From Macrotis lagotis (taxonomy: Eukaryota; Chordata; Mammalia; Peramelemorphia; Peramelidae): a stretch of DNA of 64,000 nt. Positions 1-11,530 of this stretch are shown here, piece by piece; position 1 is the stretch's first letter, and the number at the start of each line of letters is the position of its first letter. The notes under the pieces were generated by a model. That model was given only the letters and a program-made list of their open reading frames with translations, had not been told where the DNA came from and searched no databases. A program made the position numbers and the translations under genes. The DNA lies in assembly GCF_037893015.1 (NCBI RefSeq), contig NC_133660.1, positions 281,171,067 through 281,235,066 of the forward strand, given 5' to 3'.

Positions 1-830
1 TTGCTGATGGTTGTGCCCTCCACGCAGTCTCTGAAGCTGAGATGCAACAAAATATGTATCAATTCTCTGGTGCTTGTGCTACCTTTGACCTAAGAAATAA
101 CACTAAGAAAACCCAGGTGCTCCATCAGTCAGCATAACACCATCCATATGTGGAACCATTGGTTACAGCAAATGGAGAAGTTTGGAATGCTGTGGACAAG
201 TTCACTTACCTTGGCGGTGTCCTTTCCAGGGAGGTACACATTGAAAATGAAGTTGGCATGTTCAATGCCAGAGATAGCTCAATATTTGAGAATCTCAGAA
301 AGAAAATGTGAGAGAAAAGAGGTATGAGACTAATTATCAAATGAAGGTCTACAGAGATGTTGTGGTGACCTGATTGTTGTATATAAAAAAGCCTAGAAAA
401 TCCACCAACCCCTTGACAGGAAACTTCCATTTAAATTGTCTTAGGAAGATTCTAAAGATCACCTGACAGGAGAAGATATCAGACACCAAGGTCCTTTCTG
501 GAGCTAAACTGCCTGGCATTCCAACATTACTACAGAGAGGGCAATTCTGATGGGCTGGCCACATTACTTGAATGTCAACCCTACACTTACCAAAAAGTCT
601 ATTTTATGGAGAATTCACCCAAGGCAGAGACTTACAGCAGGGGGTCGGAAAAAGCAAAACAAGGACCTCTCTTAAGAACTTTGGAATGGATTGTATGGCA
701 CGGGAGACACTGGCATAGGGACCACCCACTATGGCATGCCCTTATCAGACAGGGTACTGTACTTTAGGAGCAAGACAGAATTGAAGTAACTCAAAGGAAA
801 TGTGAGATGCTTAAGTTTAGAGTACCCACC
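1..830 (+). mobile_element. Decayed RTE-clade LINE, C-terminal part of ORF2
   Basis: Broken frames read like the end of an RTE reverse transcriptase: a DLRNNTKKTQVL stretch, VDKFTYLGGVLSRE (the conserved FTYLGS motif region), then a GHIT and LPKSLFYGEFTQG segment matching the usual GHVxRM/LPKxLLYGEL end. Multiple stops and frameshifts. Truncated by the window edge. RTE is secure; the sub-clade is not. Confidence 0.75.
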
Positions 831-1521
831 TCAGGGTGCTCAACCTATGGTAGAGTATTCCAAGTTTGTATTGGTACAGTCAGCCACAGTTGAACAGATT
901 GTAACTAGAATTCACTTGTAAATCCATCTGGACTTGGAGTCTTTTTCTCCCTTTTGAAGTTTATTTATGACATTCAATTATTTTTAATAATAGATTATTT
1001 ATGTTTCTTTTGTTAATGTGTCTTGTATAAATATTCATCTAGTTCCTTTATATTGTCAGTTTTGTTGGTACTTAGACAAAATAGTTTCAAATAATTCCTT
1101 TATTATATGTAATCTTCCATTGTTTTGAATTCTTTTTATTTTTTGATAAAATTTAGTTTTTTCTCTTTTTTCTTAAAATTAGATTAGCTAACTATTTTAT
1201 TGTCATTTTTAAAAACAGCTACTTATATTTTATCCTTTTGATAGTGGGATTTTTTCCTTTAATTTTTATTAATTTCCTAATTTTCAAAATTTCAATTTCA
1301 GAATTAATTGTCTAATTAGGGGGAAGTTGATTCATTGTTCAGTATTTTTAGCTGCATGCTCAGTTGCTCTTTTATTAATAAAAGTATATAGAGAAATGAA
1401 TTTCCCTTTTATGTTACTTTATGAATCCTTTAAATTTGAGTATATTGTCTCATAAAGAATATTTTCTTTGATGAAATTTTCTAATGTTTCTCCAATTTGT
1501 GTTTTGATTCGATAGTTCTTT

Positions 1522-1668
1522 TTTTTTGCATTTTTGCAAGGCAATGGGGTTAAGTGATTTGACTCACACAGTTAGGTAATTATTAAGTATCTGAGGTAAG
1601 ATTTGAACTCAGGTTGTCCTGACTCCAGGACTGGTGCTCTATCCACTGCACCACCAAGCTGACCTCAC
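1522..1668 (-). mobile_element. SINE (WSINE1-like) with 9-bp target duplication
   Basis: Antisense copy: T run, TTGCAAGGCAATGGGGTTAAG, then the head complement at 1665. Flanked by TAGTTCTTT at 1513-1521 and 1669-1677. Sits within the antisense L1. Confidence 0.85.
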
Positions 1669-2720
1669 TAGTTCTTTAGAATGGTGTTGTTTAATTTCCA
1701 ATTACTTTTTTAGTTCTTTCTTCAAGGACTCTTTATTAAATAGAATTTCTCTCATTGATATCAGTAATTGGTGTGTTTGGTATTTCTGCTTTTCTATATT
1801 TTTATTATTGCCCCCAAAACATTGTTGCTGTGTTTTGTACAGTTGAAAAATATGTAAAGCCTCTTTTTTCACATTTAGTAGTCATCATAGAGTTTTAATT
1901 TATAGTTTTTCTAAAGTTTTATTTAGGTCCCTAACTTCTTTCTTGTTTATCTTTTGTTAAGATTTGTCCAGATTTGAAAGACCCTCACTATTATAGATTT
2001 GTAATCTAATTCACTTTCCCAATTCCATTCTCCTTTTCTCAAATATTTAGACACTCTGCTGTTTTGTGCATCTATTCAGTACTGATATGAATTTGTTAGC
2101 TATGATTCCTTCAAACAAAAATTCCTTGTTTATTTCTTCTTATCATGTCTTTGTTATAACATTCTGAATTCATAATTGCTACCCCTGCTTTTTGAATTTA
2201 AATTAAGCATGAGACTTTTTTACAGCCTTTCATTTGAATTCTTTGTGAATCTTTAGGTTTCTTGCAGGCCTATTTTGTTAAAAATAGTTTTCTAAGAAAA
2301 TCTATGATCCTCTTCTCTTTTATGGGTGAATTAATCCCATTCATGTTCACAGTTATGATTCTTAATGGTGCATCTCCTTTCTTATTATCCTCTTGCAATT
2401 TTTCTTCTCTTTGCTCTCATCATTTCTTTACAAATTAGTCAAGGTGGTAAAGGAAAGGAAGCTTTCCTGACATTTGTATTATATAAATAAAATGGCCTGC
2501 TTCTGTTCTATTCTTCTCTTCCCCTTTTATCACCCTGATCCTATGTTTTTATTCTTTTTTCTTCCTTTTTCTCTTCCCTTCACATTTCTCTTTCCAGAAT
2601 TCAAATTTGTCTCATTCATAATTATTTCTATGTCTATCCTGTCCTGCTTATTCTCCTCTTTCTCCTTCCCTTGTCCCTGCCCTCTCCTATTTCCATTTTG
2701 AGAGAAAGGAACTTTTACAC

Positions 2721-2723
<3 letters not shown>

Positions 2724-2760
<37 letters not shown>
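2724..2760. repeat. (TG)n microsatellite
   Basis: Uninterrupted TG dinucleotides, about 18 units, ending TGGTGTTTTT. Confidence 0.97.
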
Positions 2761-2762
<2 letters not shown>

Positions 2763-2999
2763 TGTTTTTAATTGAATTTGATCTTCCTTCATGCAATTCA
2801 GATGAAAATAAGTAATGCCCATTCCCTCAATTCATTCTTCTATGATTAAATACTCTCTTATGTACCTCTGAATTGTAATAATTCCATCTACTTGCTCCTC
2901 TTTTCTTCCATAGTCTCCTATTCCACCTCTTTTTTTGCCTTCTCCTGGGACCAGAAAAATAGAAGAAAACCACCTATAGGCCCTCTGTTCTATTTACCT

Positions 3000-3830
3000 T
3001 TCTCTATGACACTTAAAGATTAACATCTTTATTAAGTTCAAATTCTGGAGAGCAATTTTAAACTATGCCCAAAGGGCTATAAAGCTGTGCCTATCCTTTG
3101 ATCCAGTAAAATCACTACTAAGTCTATATCCCAAAGAGATCATAAAAAAAGGGAAAAAACCCACATAAAAATTTTATGATAGCCCTTTTAGTGGTGTCTA
3201 AAATTTGGAAATTGAGGGGATACCCATCAACTGGGGAATGACTGAACAAGGAGTAGTGTATGAATGGAATGGAATGCTATTGTTCTATAAAAATGATGAG
3301 CAGACCAAAAAAAAAAGAAAAAAGAAAACAAAAGAGATAATGAGCAGGTGGATTTCAGAAAAACCTGGAACGACCTACATGAACCGATGCTGAGTGAAGT
3401 GAGTAGAACCAGGATAACATTATCTGCACTAACAGCAACATTATATAACGATAAGCCATGACAGACTTAGTTCTTTTCAGTGAACAAAAACAGTTCCAAA
3501 AGACTGGTGATGGAAGAAGCCATTCGCATCCAGAGAAAGAATTATGGCTCTGAATGCAGAGAAAAGCAGACTATTTTCACTTTAAAATTTTTTTCCTTTT
3601 TTTTTTCTTTTTTAGTGATTTTCCTCTTTTGTTCTGGTTCTCTTTAACAGCATGACTAAACTCATATGGGAAAATAGCATGATAGTACATGCATAACATA
3701 TCAGATTGCTTGCAGGCTTGGGGTGGGTGAAAGGGGAAGGAAGGAGAAAAATTTACAGAAATGAATGTTGAAAACTATCTGTACATGAAATTGGAAAAAA
3801 TAAACCAAAAAAGAAAGAAAAATGACTAAA
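3000..3830 (+). mobile_element. L1 3' end (sense)
   Basis: Marsupial-type L1 tail: GAGAGCAATTTTAAACTATG, then CCCATCAACTGGGGAATG, CTGAGTGAAGTGAGTAGAACC, and a terminal GAAAACTATCTGTACATG before A-rich DNA. The arrangement parallels 3' ends of other mammalian L1 families. Contains an A-rich insertion near 3306-3335. Confidence 0.7.
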
Positions 3831-4098
3831 AAAACAAAAATGGGGGAAAATGACACTAGGATTCTGAAAAGATTTTTTTTTTAATTTCCCCCATCAGCAT
3901 ATAAGTAATTAATCTCTCCATTTTCATTTCCAATAAACCTGGTGTATCCTTCTATGTTTCTCTTGGCTCTTGCATTTACATTTCAAAAATGTCTGCTCCA
4001 TTTTAGCTTTTCTTTAGAAAAACTTGGAAATCCTTAGTTTATTAAAGATATTTCCCCACTGTAAGATTATGCTTAGTTTTCCTGCCTAGGTTATTTTT

Positions 4099-4263
4099 TT
4101 ATTTTTATTTTTTTAGGTTTTTGCAAGGCAAACGGGGTTAAGTGGCTTGCCCAAGGCCACACAGCTAGGTAATTATTAAGTGTCTGAGACCTGATTTGAA
4201 CCCAGGTACTCCCTGACTCCAGGGCCGGTGCTTTATCCGCTAAGCCACCTAGCAGCCCCCTGG
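4099..4263 (-). mobile_element. SINE with 13-bp target duplication
   Basis: Antisense SINE between two copies of CTAGGTTATTTTT (4086-4098, 4264-4276). Complete from poly(T) to head complement GCAGCCCCC. Confidence 0.9.
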
Positions 4264-4658
4264 CTAGGTTATTTTTGATTGTAAGAATTTATCTTTGACT
4301 TTTTGATTCTAAGATCTCTTCTCTTTTATGATGGCAGCTACTAAATTATAATCTTTGCCGTGATTTCTTGGTATTTGATAGTTGAATGCTCTATTTTTAT
4401 GCTTGTAGCAATTTTTTTGGACCTGGAAGCTCTGGATTTGGTCTATAAATGTCCTTGGAATTTTTATTTGGAGATTTATTATAGAAGGTAACTGATTTTT
4501 TTTCTAAATTCAATTTAATCTCTAATTCTCAGAGTTTGAGGCAGCTTTCACTTATAATTTCTTGAAAAATGGTATCTGGGCCTTTTGGCAGGGAGGATTT
4601 CTAGATAATCTGATAATTCTTAGACTATCTTTCCTTGACCTCTTTTCCAGGCCAGTTG

Positions 4659-5328
4659 TGTGACAGATGAAGGATGAGATGACCAAAAGTTCTATTTTCT
4701 TAGTATATTGATTAAGCAGTGCAACCAAGTGCCCAATAAAATGGGACCAGGCTCCTCAGCTTTGTCCTGGACCCCAAATACAGGAAGATTTATATATATA
4801 TTCAAAATAATCAAATCGGGCCAATTAATTAAAGCAAAACAATACAAAATTAGGTAAGTTGATTTCTAATTGGAGGGAGGGAGAAAATGAGCAAATACAA
4901 TTCCCTGACCTTAGAAAAGAAGGTGTTCCACTCCCTAAAGTCTCTGTAACCAATCCAAGGAATATGGAAACAATAACTTCTTGACCAGGACAGGAGCAGT
5001 TTTCTGGGAAGACATATAGGTTGCTTGAAATGTGAGAAAACTCTTTGCATTGATCTTCACCTCTGGTCAAGCATCACCAAGGTCTTTGCTTAAGGGTCTC
5101 TCTAAGTAGCAGCTAGGGTTACTCCAGGTTCCTAACCACATAAGGCTTGCTTCAAACAATACAATAAGGTTTTCTCCCAATTTCTATAAGTGAATAAAAT
5201 TTTCTCATGAGTCAGAAGCTGGTTGAGATCATAACTGAATAGAAACTAAGCCAGTTGTAGCGTTGAGTTACAAGATTTGTGTGGTTCACTTATTACCCAC
5301 ATAACCATTTGTTGTCCTAATCCCCTCA
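4659..5328 (+). mobile_element. Probable solo LTR of an endogenous retrovirus
   Basis: A 670-bp block that interrupts an otherwise continuous antisense L1, starts TGTGACAG, ends CCCCTCA and is flanked by GTTG on both sides (4655-4658, 5329-5332): TG...CA ends with a 4-bp duplication, as after retroviral integration. A TATA-like TTTATATATATATTC lies near 4789 and AATAAA at 5193-5198, favouring + orientation. No internal viral genes. The ends are not a long inverted repeat, so the family is unknown. Confidence 0.55.
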
Positions 5329-5647
5329 GTTGTTTTTGATAATATGTTTCTCCAATGTTCTTCTTTTTTTTTCAATTGTGTGATTTTACTTTAGTATTTC
5401 TCTGTGTCTCATGGACTTGTTTTCTGTTTTGTCTCATTTTCATTTTCAGAGCGCTGAATTTGGGGTAGAGATTCCAACCATTTGCTCTAAAGTGATGGTT
5501 TTACTTGTCGTTTTTGTTATCTAGTTATTCCATCCTGGATCTCATTTAATTTCTTTCAAGTAGTCTTGTGGCCAGGACAAATTTTCCTCTCCTAAATTTT
5601 CCATTAGAAATCTTAAGACAAAGGCAGGATGACCACTTCTTAGTTCT

Positions 5648-5835
5648 TTTCATCATATCATAGATTTAGATTTGGAAGAGACTCCAGAGGTTCTGTTCCT
5701 ATTTTATAGATGAGGAAACTGAGTCCCAAAGAAGGGAAGCGATTTAGCCAGCATCTCCTATAGAGTAAGGAATAGAACCAAAATTAAAATCTAGATCTTC
5801 TGTTTCTATTTACTAAAACATACAATGCCATTCTT
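5648..5835 (-). repeat. MIR-type old SINE
   Basis: Contains TTTTATAGATGAGGAAACTGAG followed by a degraded core. This is the antisense signature of MIR/CORE-SINEs shared by all mammals. Confidence 0.6.
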
Positions 5836-7204
5836 TTATACTTTGCCTCTGAGCACATTAAATATTTTTAACACATGACTTGGTTTATTGGGGGTAGGGG
5901 GAAGTTTTTGGCTAGAGAAGTTTGTCTTCAAGAAGATGGACAGACTGTCTGGAAACAGAGCATGGGTTCAAATCCTGCTAGGGAAGCCTAGCACAAAGAT
6001 CTTGACTAGTCCCCTTACATCACTTCTCTCGGTCTCATTTTCCCCATTTGGAGAAAAGGGATAGTCTCCCAAGGTTCTGAGGACCAAGTGGCTGTAGGTG
6101 CTATTGAAAAAAGTGCCCCTTCCTTTCTTGTAAGGGGCTAGTGCCTGGGCAGCAGGGAGAGTCATCATGTCAGATGGGAGCGTCAAGACTTGCCTCTATC
6201 TGTGCGACAGAAGGAACCATAAAGGACGATTTACCCATGAGGAAGGATTGGGCAGGATTTGAACCAGCTTCTCAGTTTCCAGACCCGTCCAGTGTAGAGA
6301 GACTCTTTCATCTCCCAGCAGCCCAGACTCTTAAAGACCAGACGGGACCCAGGAGCTGTAGATCTGCATCAGTGAGCACCCTTTTCACACATGGAATCAC
6401 AGACCCAGGCTCAAAGCCCATGGGCTGCTGTCCCTGCACCATGGTAACTGGGCTATGAGGCCCCACCATAGAAGACCCAGGCTTCTGTCGGAGAGGAAGC
6501 ATTTGGGCCCTCCAGACAGAACCAGTTCAGGGTCCTGGTCACAGACAGCCAGACTGGAGACAGATGAGTCTGCAGGGAGCAGAGATGTGGGAGTTTAAAA
6601 GAAAGGAGGAGTCTCTCGGTTTCTCTGGAAACTGAGGCCCCAAAAGGGGCACACAGAGATTCAGGAAGTGGCCAGGTTAGGCCTGAAACCCAGACTCTGG
6701 GCCTCTTCCCTGGGGCTGCTTCGACTTTGTCTAGGACCCAAAGGGCAGCTCCAGGGAAGGCAGGGAAGGTTTCTTCTCCATTTATTCTTGTCCGAAGGGA
6801 TGTGGCTCAGTGGAAAAAACCCCAGCAGGGACCTGAGTAAGAGTGACTGCCCAGGCGGCCTTGGTGGAGAGGGATGTGAGGGGGAGACAGGGGAAGCTTA
6901 TCGGCAAGGTCAGGCCCACCCAGAGAGGTCCTCCCAGCCCAGCTCTTAGGGCTTGGTTGACAGTGGGAGATCCCCCAGGATTTCTAGGCTTCTCTCTCTT
7001 CCAAAAAGTTAGAAGGGGGAAGGGAGGATAAGGGCTCTGCTGGCTCCCCACCCCTTGAAATAAGTTGGCAGTCAATAAAAGCTCTCAAGGACTCTTTCCC
7101 AACCAAAATCATGCCCTAATTTAGATCTCCCTTCTTTCCCTTTCCAGAGGTTCTCATCTATTGCTGGATAGGACGGAGCAGAGACTAGGACTGGTATGGA
7201 CATA

Positions 7205-7246
7205 GGGCCAGGGCCAGGGCCAGGGCCAGGGCCAGGGCCAGGGCCA
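7205..7246 (+). repeat. (GGGCCA)7 hexanucleotide microsatellite
   Basis: Seven perfect GGGCCA units. The - strand reads as a Gly-Pro dipeptide run, which is a composition effect. Confidence 0.97.
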
Positions 7247-8519
7247 GAAGTATCTTTCTTGAGGGTTTGTTTAGACAGACCTTGAAGAGATCCCCGTGGA
7301 AGACACTGGGGAGGTAAAAGGCAATGTGATACTAGGGAGGGAAGCATGCCCTGGTTCCATAGTCAGAAGACCTGACCTAGGTTCAAATCCCAGCTTGGCC
7401 CCTTTCCTTGGGGAAGCAACGAGCACAATCTCTCTGTAATTTGGTTTCTTCCCCAGGAACATGTGCCCTCTGAGGCCCATTCCAGCTTTGGGTATGGACT
7501 GAGGCATACATTATCACTCACTGGAACTGTTGCTGAGAGAAAGTCATTGATAAGGAACAACAATATTTTTAATTTGTCAATAAAATATTTCATCAAAAAA
7601 GTATTTTATTTAACAAATTATTTTAACAAAAAATTAAAAACAAAAATTAACAAATAAAACAAATATTTTGGGTTTTAGGTCAAATGGTTTATAAATTGTC
7701 AGAAGAGACACAGCCAATGGAATTAGAGCAAATTAGCCCAGGGTAGGGCAGGGAGGAACAACTTGTACAGGAAAAGGAGGCTTTTCCTCCTCTAGGTTGG
7801 CAGCTTAGGGGTCCAGAGCTAGGCCCCTCACTAGGCCCCTCACTTCCAAGCATGTTCTTAATGAAGGGATGAGAGTGTCCATTGCCTCTGAAGCAAAGTA
7901 GAACTGTCTGGAGACAGACAAGGACAATTAAACAGAGCTCTGTGCTGACTAACAGTAATTTGGAGGTCGGCCATCTGGCTGTGAAGTCAGGTCCTTGGTC
8001 TGACTGTCACTACCTGTGTGACTGCGGGTTACACGGCCCATCTCTACATTTCAGTTTCTTCTTCTATAGGATGGGAGGGTGTGGAGCAGGAGATCACTCT
8101 GGTTTTTCTACCTGTCTCCATTTCTCTGGGGCTTTCCCTACTTGGGCAAGTTGGAGTTCAGCCACAGCCTTAGCTGATGGCTGTTATCATCACCCTCTTT
8201 CACAGAAGAGGCTTAGAGAGATTAGCAACCAGCGGGCTGTCACCTGGCCAAGAAGCCTTCAAGTGAAGCACTCCATCCTCTGAACCACAAGGCTGCCCCT
8301 CCACGATGTCTTGATTAGATCCTTTGCTTTCTAAGTAAACCACCATGTTTTCAGTTTTGCCCCTATCCATGCCCTTTAATTTGGGGGGGAGAGTAGTTTA
8401 CCTCTGGCAACTCAGGGAGGAAAGGGGGCAGCTTTGCTTTACTCTCCCATTATTGCACAGGAATCTGTCCAATATCACTCAACTATCTCAAGAAATTGTT
8501 CCTTCTTGGTATTTCTCCC

Positions 8520-9130
8520 CCTGGAGAATGTGAGTTCCTTGCTATTTCCGCCATTCTATCGTCTCTGGAATCAGAGACTCCAGGCAGCCCCGACTCTAGG
8601 CCAAGCCCTCAATCATATCTCCCTAAAGATTATTGCCTTGACCTCTTCAGAGATCTCCTTGCCTGGAGCCTCTCCCCCCCAAGCCTATCAGCCACCACTC
8701 CTCCCCTCCTCATTCTACTCTAGTGACACCCCATGGCCTCCAGGATCAACAGAAGTTTGTCCAATGTCATAGTTAATGCCCTTCCCAACCTATCCTCTGG
8801 CCTCCTTGGACATGGCTCCCCCCCAGCTCCCCACCCCCACTCCCACATTCTGCCAACCAGCCCAGCTGGCCTTCTCTTCCTGTTCCTCAATGGACTTTCT
8901 ATCTATACAGCCCACTCTCATAACCGGAATGCATTCCTTCCTTATCTCTATTTCTCTGGGTGTAGAAAGCCCTTAGCACATTGCCCGGAGCATAGTAGGT
9001 GTTCAACAAATATTTTTCCCTCTCTTTCCTTTTCTCTTATCTCCCTGGGTCTTTCTTCTCCCTTAAGATGCTCTCCAGACTTCATCTTTTTTGTGAAGAT
9101 CCCTCAGCTTCTGCAACCAATCCTCCCTCC
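8520..9130 (+). repeat. Probable L2-type LINE 3' fragment
   Basis: C/T-rich sequence ending in GCCCTTAGCACATTGCCC and ATAGTAGGTGTTCAACAAATATTT, the usual 3' signature of ancient L2 LINEs. Divergence is high and boundaries approximate. Confidence 0.45.
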
Positions 9131-9144
9131 CAAACTCCCTAGCA

Positions 9145-9600
9145 TTTAATTAATATATTTATTATATTATATATATAGTCATATATATTATAATGTCTTT
9201 ATATAATGTATAATATATGGTGTGCTATAATGTAATATAATTGGATATGATATAATACAACAGAGTATATTATTACATAATATAAAACAAGATGATCCAT
9301 ACAACAAAAATAGGATATGTAATATGATGAGATGTAATATATTATTTAAAATACAACATTTAACAGTATCATATTAAATGAGGGGCAGCTGGTCGTACAG
9401 TCCTCCAACCCTGGAATCAGGAGGACCCAAGTTCAAATCTGGCCCCAGAAATTTAGCTGTATGACCTTGGGCAAATCACTTAACCTCATTGCCTTGCCAA
9501 AAAACCCACCCCAATATATAACATGATATAATATATCATAATGTGATATAAGAAAACAACATAATGTGTTATAATATCTATCATAGTTTTACATATATAA
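9145..9600. repeat. AT-rich low-complexity region split by a SINE
   Basis: Irregular TATA/ATAT/AATATA sequence on both sides of the SINE at 9382-9512. No gene. Confidence 0.85.
9382..9512 (+). mobile_element. Diverged SINE copy
   Basis: Sense copy starting GGGGCAGCTGGTCGTACAG and ending CATTGCCTTGCCAAAAAA. More divergent than most copies, lacking the ACTTAATAATTACC part, so probably an older subfamily. Confidence 0.8.
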
Positions 9601-9947
9601 TATTTATGCTGAATTCCATCAGCTTCTTGCTAGGGGAGCATTCTTTGTTTTCACTCTTTGTACTGCTTTGTACCACTCTCCAGCATCTGTAGTATCTGGC
9701 AAATAGTAGATCCTTAATCAATATTTGTGGACCAATTAATAGGTTAATTAGGAAAGGAACACTCTGGAACCTCATATAGGGCCCAACAACTTCCTAGAGA
9801 TGAAGAGCTTGCTCTGATAAGCAAATTAAAGCTGCTTGTTGAATGTCCTAAAGGAATCACATCTTCGATGTGATTATAATTATATAATATTTCTATTCAT
9901 TTATGTAATCATAAATATAATAACTATGACACCTAACATTTCTGACA

Positions 9948-10135
9948 TCAGGCACGAAAGCAAGTGCTTTATACATGTCATCTCATTTGATTTTCATCAC
10001 AACTTTGGGAGATAGGTGCTCTTATTATTATAAATTGAGATAGAAGTTACTTAGACTTACCCTGGGTCACACAGTTAGTAAGACAGTTAGTCAGGTCTTC
10101 CTGACTCCAGGCCCAGCGTTCTATTGACTGAACCA
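9948..10135 (-). repeat. MIR-type old SINE, antisense
   Basis: Runs CTTTATACATGTCATCTCATTTGA, then a degenerate core and CCTGGGTCACACAGTTAGT. It ends next to a TTA trinucleotide repeat. Confidence 0.65.
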
Positions 10136-10136
10136 G

Positions 10137-10167
<31 letters not shown>

Positions 10168-10187
10168 ATTTATAATAATAATGATGA
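10136..10187. repeat. TTA/ATA trinucleotide microsatellite
   Basis: Interrupted (ATT)n and (AAT)n units following the MIR-type repeat. Confidence 0.9.
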
Positions 10188-11224
10188 GGTGACCCAATAA
10201 AGGAAATGTATCAGTGGGGACTCCTGAGCTATGGGGTTCTTTTTCTTAAGTTGATTTGGACTCATGGGGTCCCTTGAAGCTCAGGTGCCTTTATGGTGGG
10301 GACCCCCATATTCAAGGATACAGACTGAGGCAGGTGTTATTCATACTTTTTTTCCTTCTTTCATCAAAGACTAGCTTTGGCACCCTTTGTTCAGTCAGGG
10401 GAAGAAATGAATTGTTTGCGGCAAAGAAGGCCCTAGGGGAATGATAGTGATGATTAGTCCTACAGTGGGGAATTTGCAATCATATCATTATCAAGATGGC
10501 TCCAGGGGGGGCCAAGCCCCTCTGGGCCTCTGGTCTTCTCAGAAGGTTTGCCAAAACAAGTCCACACAGAGGCTATTCCAATAACCAAAACCAGAAGTTC
10601 CCTGAGCTTACAGTCACAAAAATGAGCATTCGAGTCAGCTGGTAGGACAATCTTGCCCCCCCCCCCCAGTGTGATCTGAACCCAGTGATAAATAGGAGTA
10701 CTCGTCTGAGCTGCAGAAATAGGAGACGGTTCCTACCGCCACACTGACCAATGGTCACTGGCCATGACCTGGTCAAGTGCTTCTTGCCCACTCTGCCTCT
10801 TGAGAGAGAGTGTGCCCAAGCTGTACCCATTGCTCCGCAAAGCTCTGGGCAAGAGCTCCCATGTAAAGAAAAGGGACAGAGTTTTGTAAGTCACAGGGAC
10901 TCCCTGTGGGCAGGGAACTCATTCCACTTGGGACCTCTGCAGGAAACCAGCCCAAGGCAAGCAGATAGGGGTGCTGGTTAAACGTGTCTTGCCCATAGGG
11001 TTAAATGACAGATCCCAGCAGCTAGGTGATTCCTTCCTTGCTGGAAGTTAAGCCTAGCAGCTGGCTCACTGAATTATGCAAATAGGAATTATGCCTTAAT
11101 TTCTCTTCCTGAAAAATGGGTATGCTGCGGGTGATCCTGCGGGAGTTGGTGCTGTCTTGCTTTTCCTAGGAAAAAAGATCTCAAGAGAATTGAAGGCTTG
11201 TCTGGGAGAGATGGTCTGTTTATT
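10188..11224. other. Intergenic, nothing recognised
   Basis: Mixed-composition DNA with a C run near 10657-10669. Open frames on both strands overlap one another and show no family signature. Confidence 0.5.
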
Positions 11225-11530
11225 GGATCTTAGAGCTGGAAGGAACCTCACAGGTCAAGTCCAACCTCCTGATTTTTTTTTTTTTGGCAAGGCAAATGGG
11301 GTTAAGTGGCTTGCCCAAGGCCACACAGCTAGGTCATTATTAAGTGTCTGAGGCCGGATTTGAACGCAGGTACTCCTGATTCCAGGGCCGGTGCTTTATC
11401 CACTAGGCCACCTAGCCACCCCTCCCCCTAATTTTTAAAGGACAAAAACCAAGGCTCAGAGACAGGAAAGCAGTTTGCCCGAGGTCACCCAGGTAGTGAG
11501 AAGCAAGTAGCCATGTGAACCGGGATCCTC
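11225..11530 (-). repeat. Old MIR-like repeat split by a young SINE
   Basis: Left part TTAGAGCTGGAAGGAACCTC and right part CCAAGGCTCAGAGACAGG plus GAGGTCACCCAGGTAGTGAG are one antisense element whose middle holds the SINE at 11272-11428. Confidence 0.6.
11272..11428 (-). mobile_element. SINE nested in a MIR-like repeat
   Basis: Antisense copy from T run (11274) to CACCTAGCCACCCC. Short duplication uncertain (CCTGATTTTT / CCCTAATTTTT). Confidence 0.85.

Larger units (their letters stand above)
1040..2830 (-). mobile_element. Diverged L1 ORF2 segment, antisense, interrupted by a SINE
   Basis: T-rich sequence with landmarks of antisense marsupial L1 ORF2: AATTGCTACCCCTGCTTTTT at about 2176, TTTCTTGCAGGCC near 2258 and GGTGAATTAATCCCATTCATG near 2325, in the same order as in other mammalian L1s. 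A SINE is inserted at 1522-1668. A 37-bp TG repeat follows at 2724. No usable frame remains. Confidence 0.7.
3850..5640 (-). mobile_element. Antisense L1 5'-half fragment split by a SINE and a solo LTR
   Basis: Stretches such as TTTCTTGAAAAATGGTATCTGGGC near 4558 and CTAGATAATCTGATAATTCTTAGACT near 4601 match antisense L1 in the ORF1/ORF2 boundary region. The same element resumes after 5332 (GATAATATGTTTCTCCAATG). Interruptions: SINE 4099-4263 and LTR 4659-5328. The far end is indistinct. Confidence 0.6.
5836..9144. other. Intergenic DNA with old repeat fragments
   Basis: MIR-like patches (about 5905-6110, 6590-6690, 7340-7500, 8170-8300), a GGGCCA hexamer repeat, and an A/T-rich stretch near 7560-7670. 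Short open frames here show no recognisable domain and no splice or promoter support. Confidence 0.55.
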
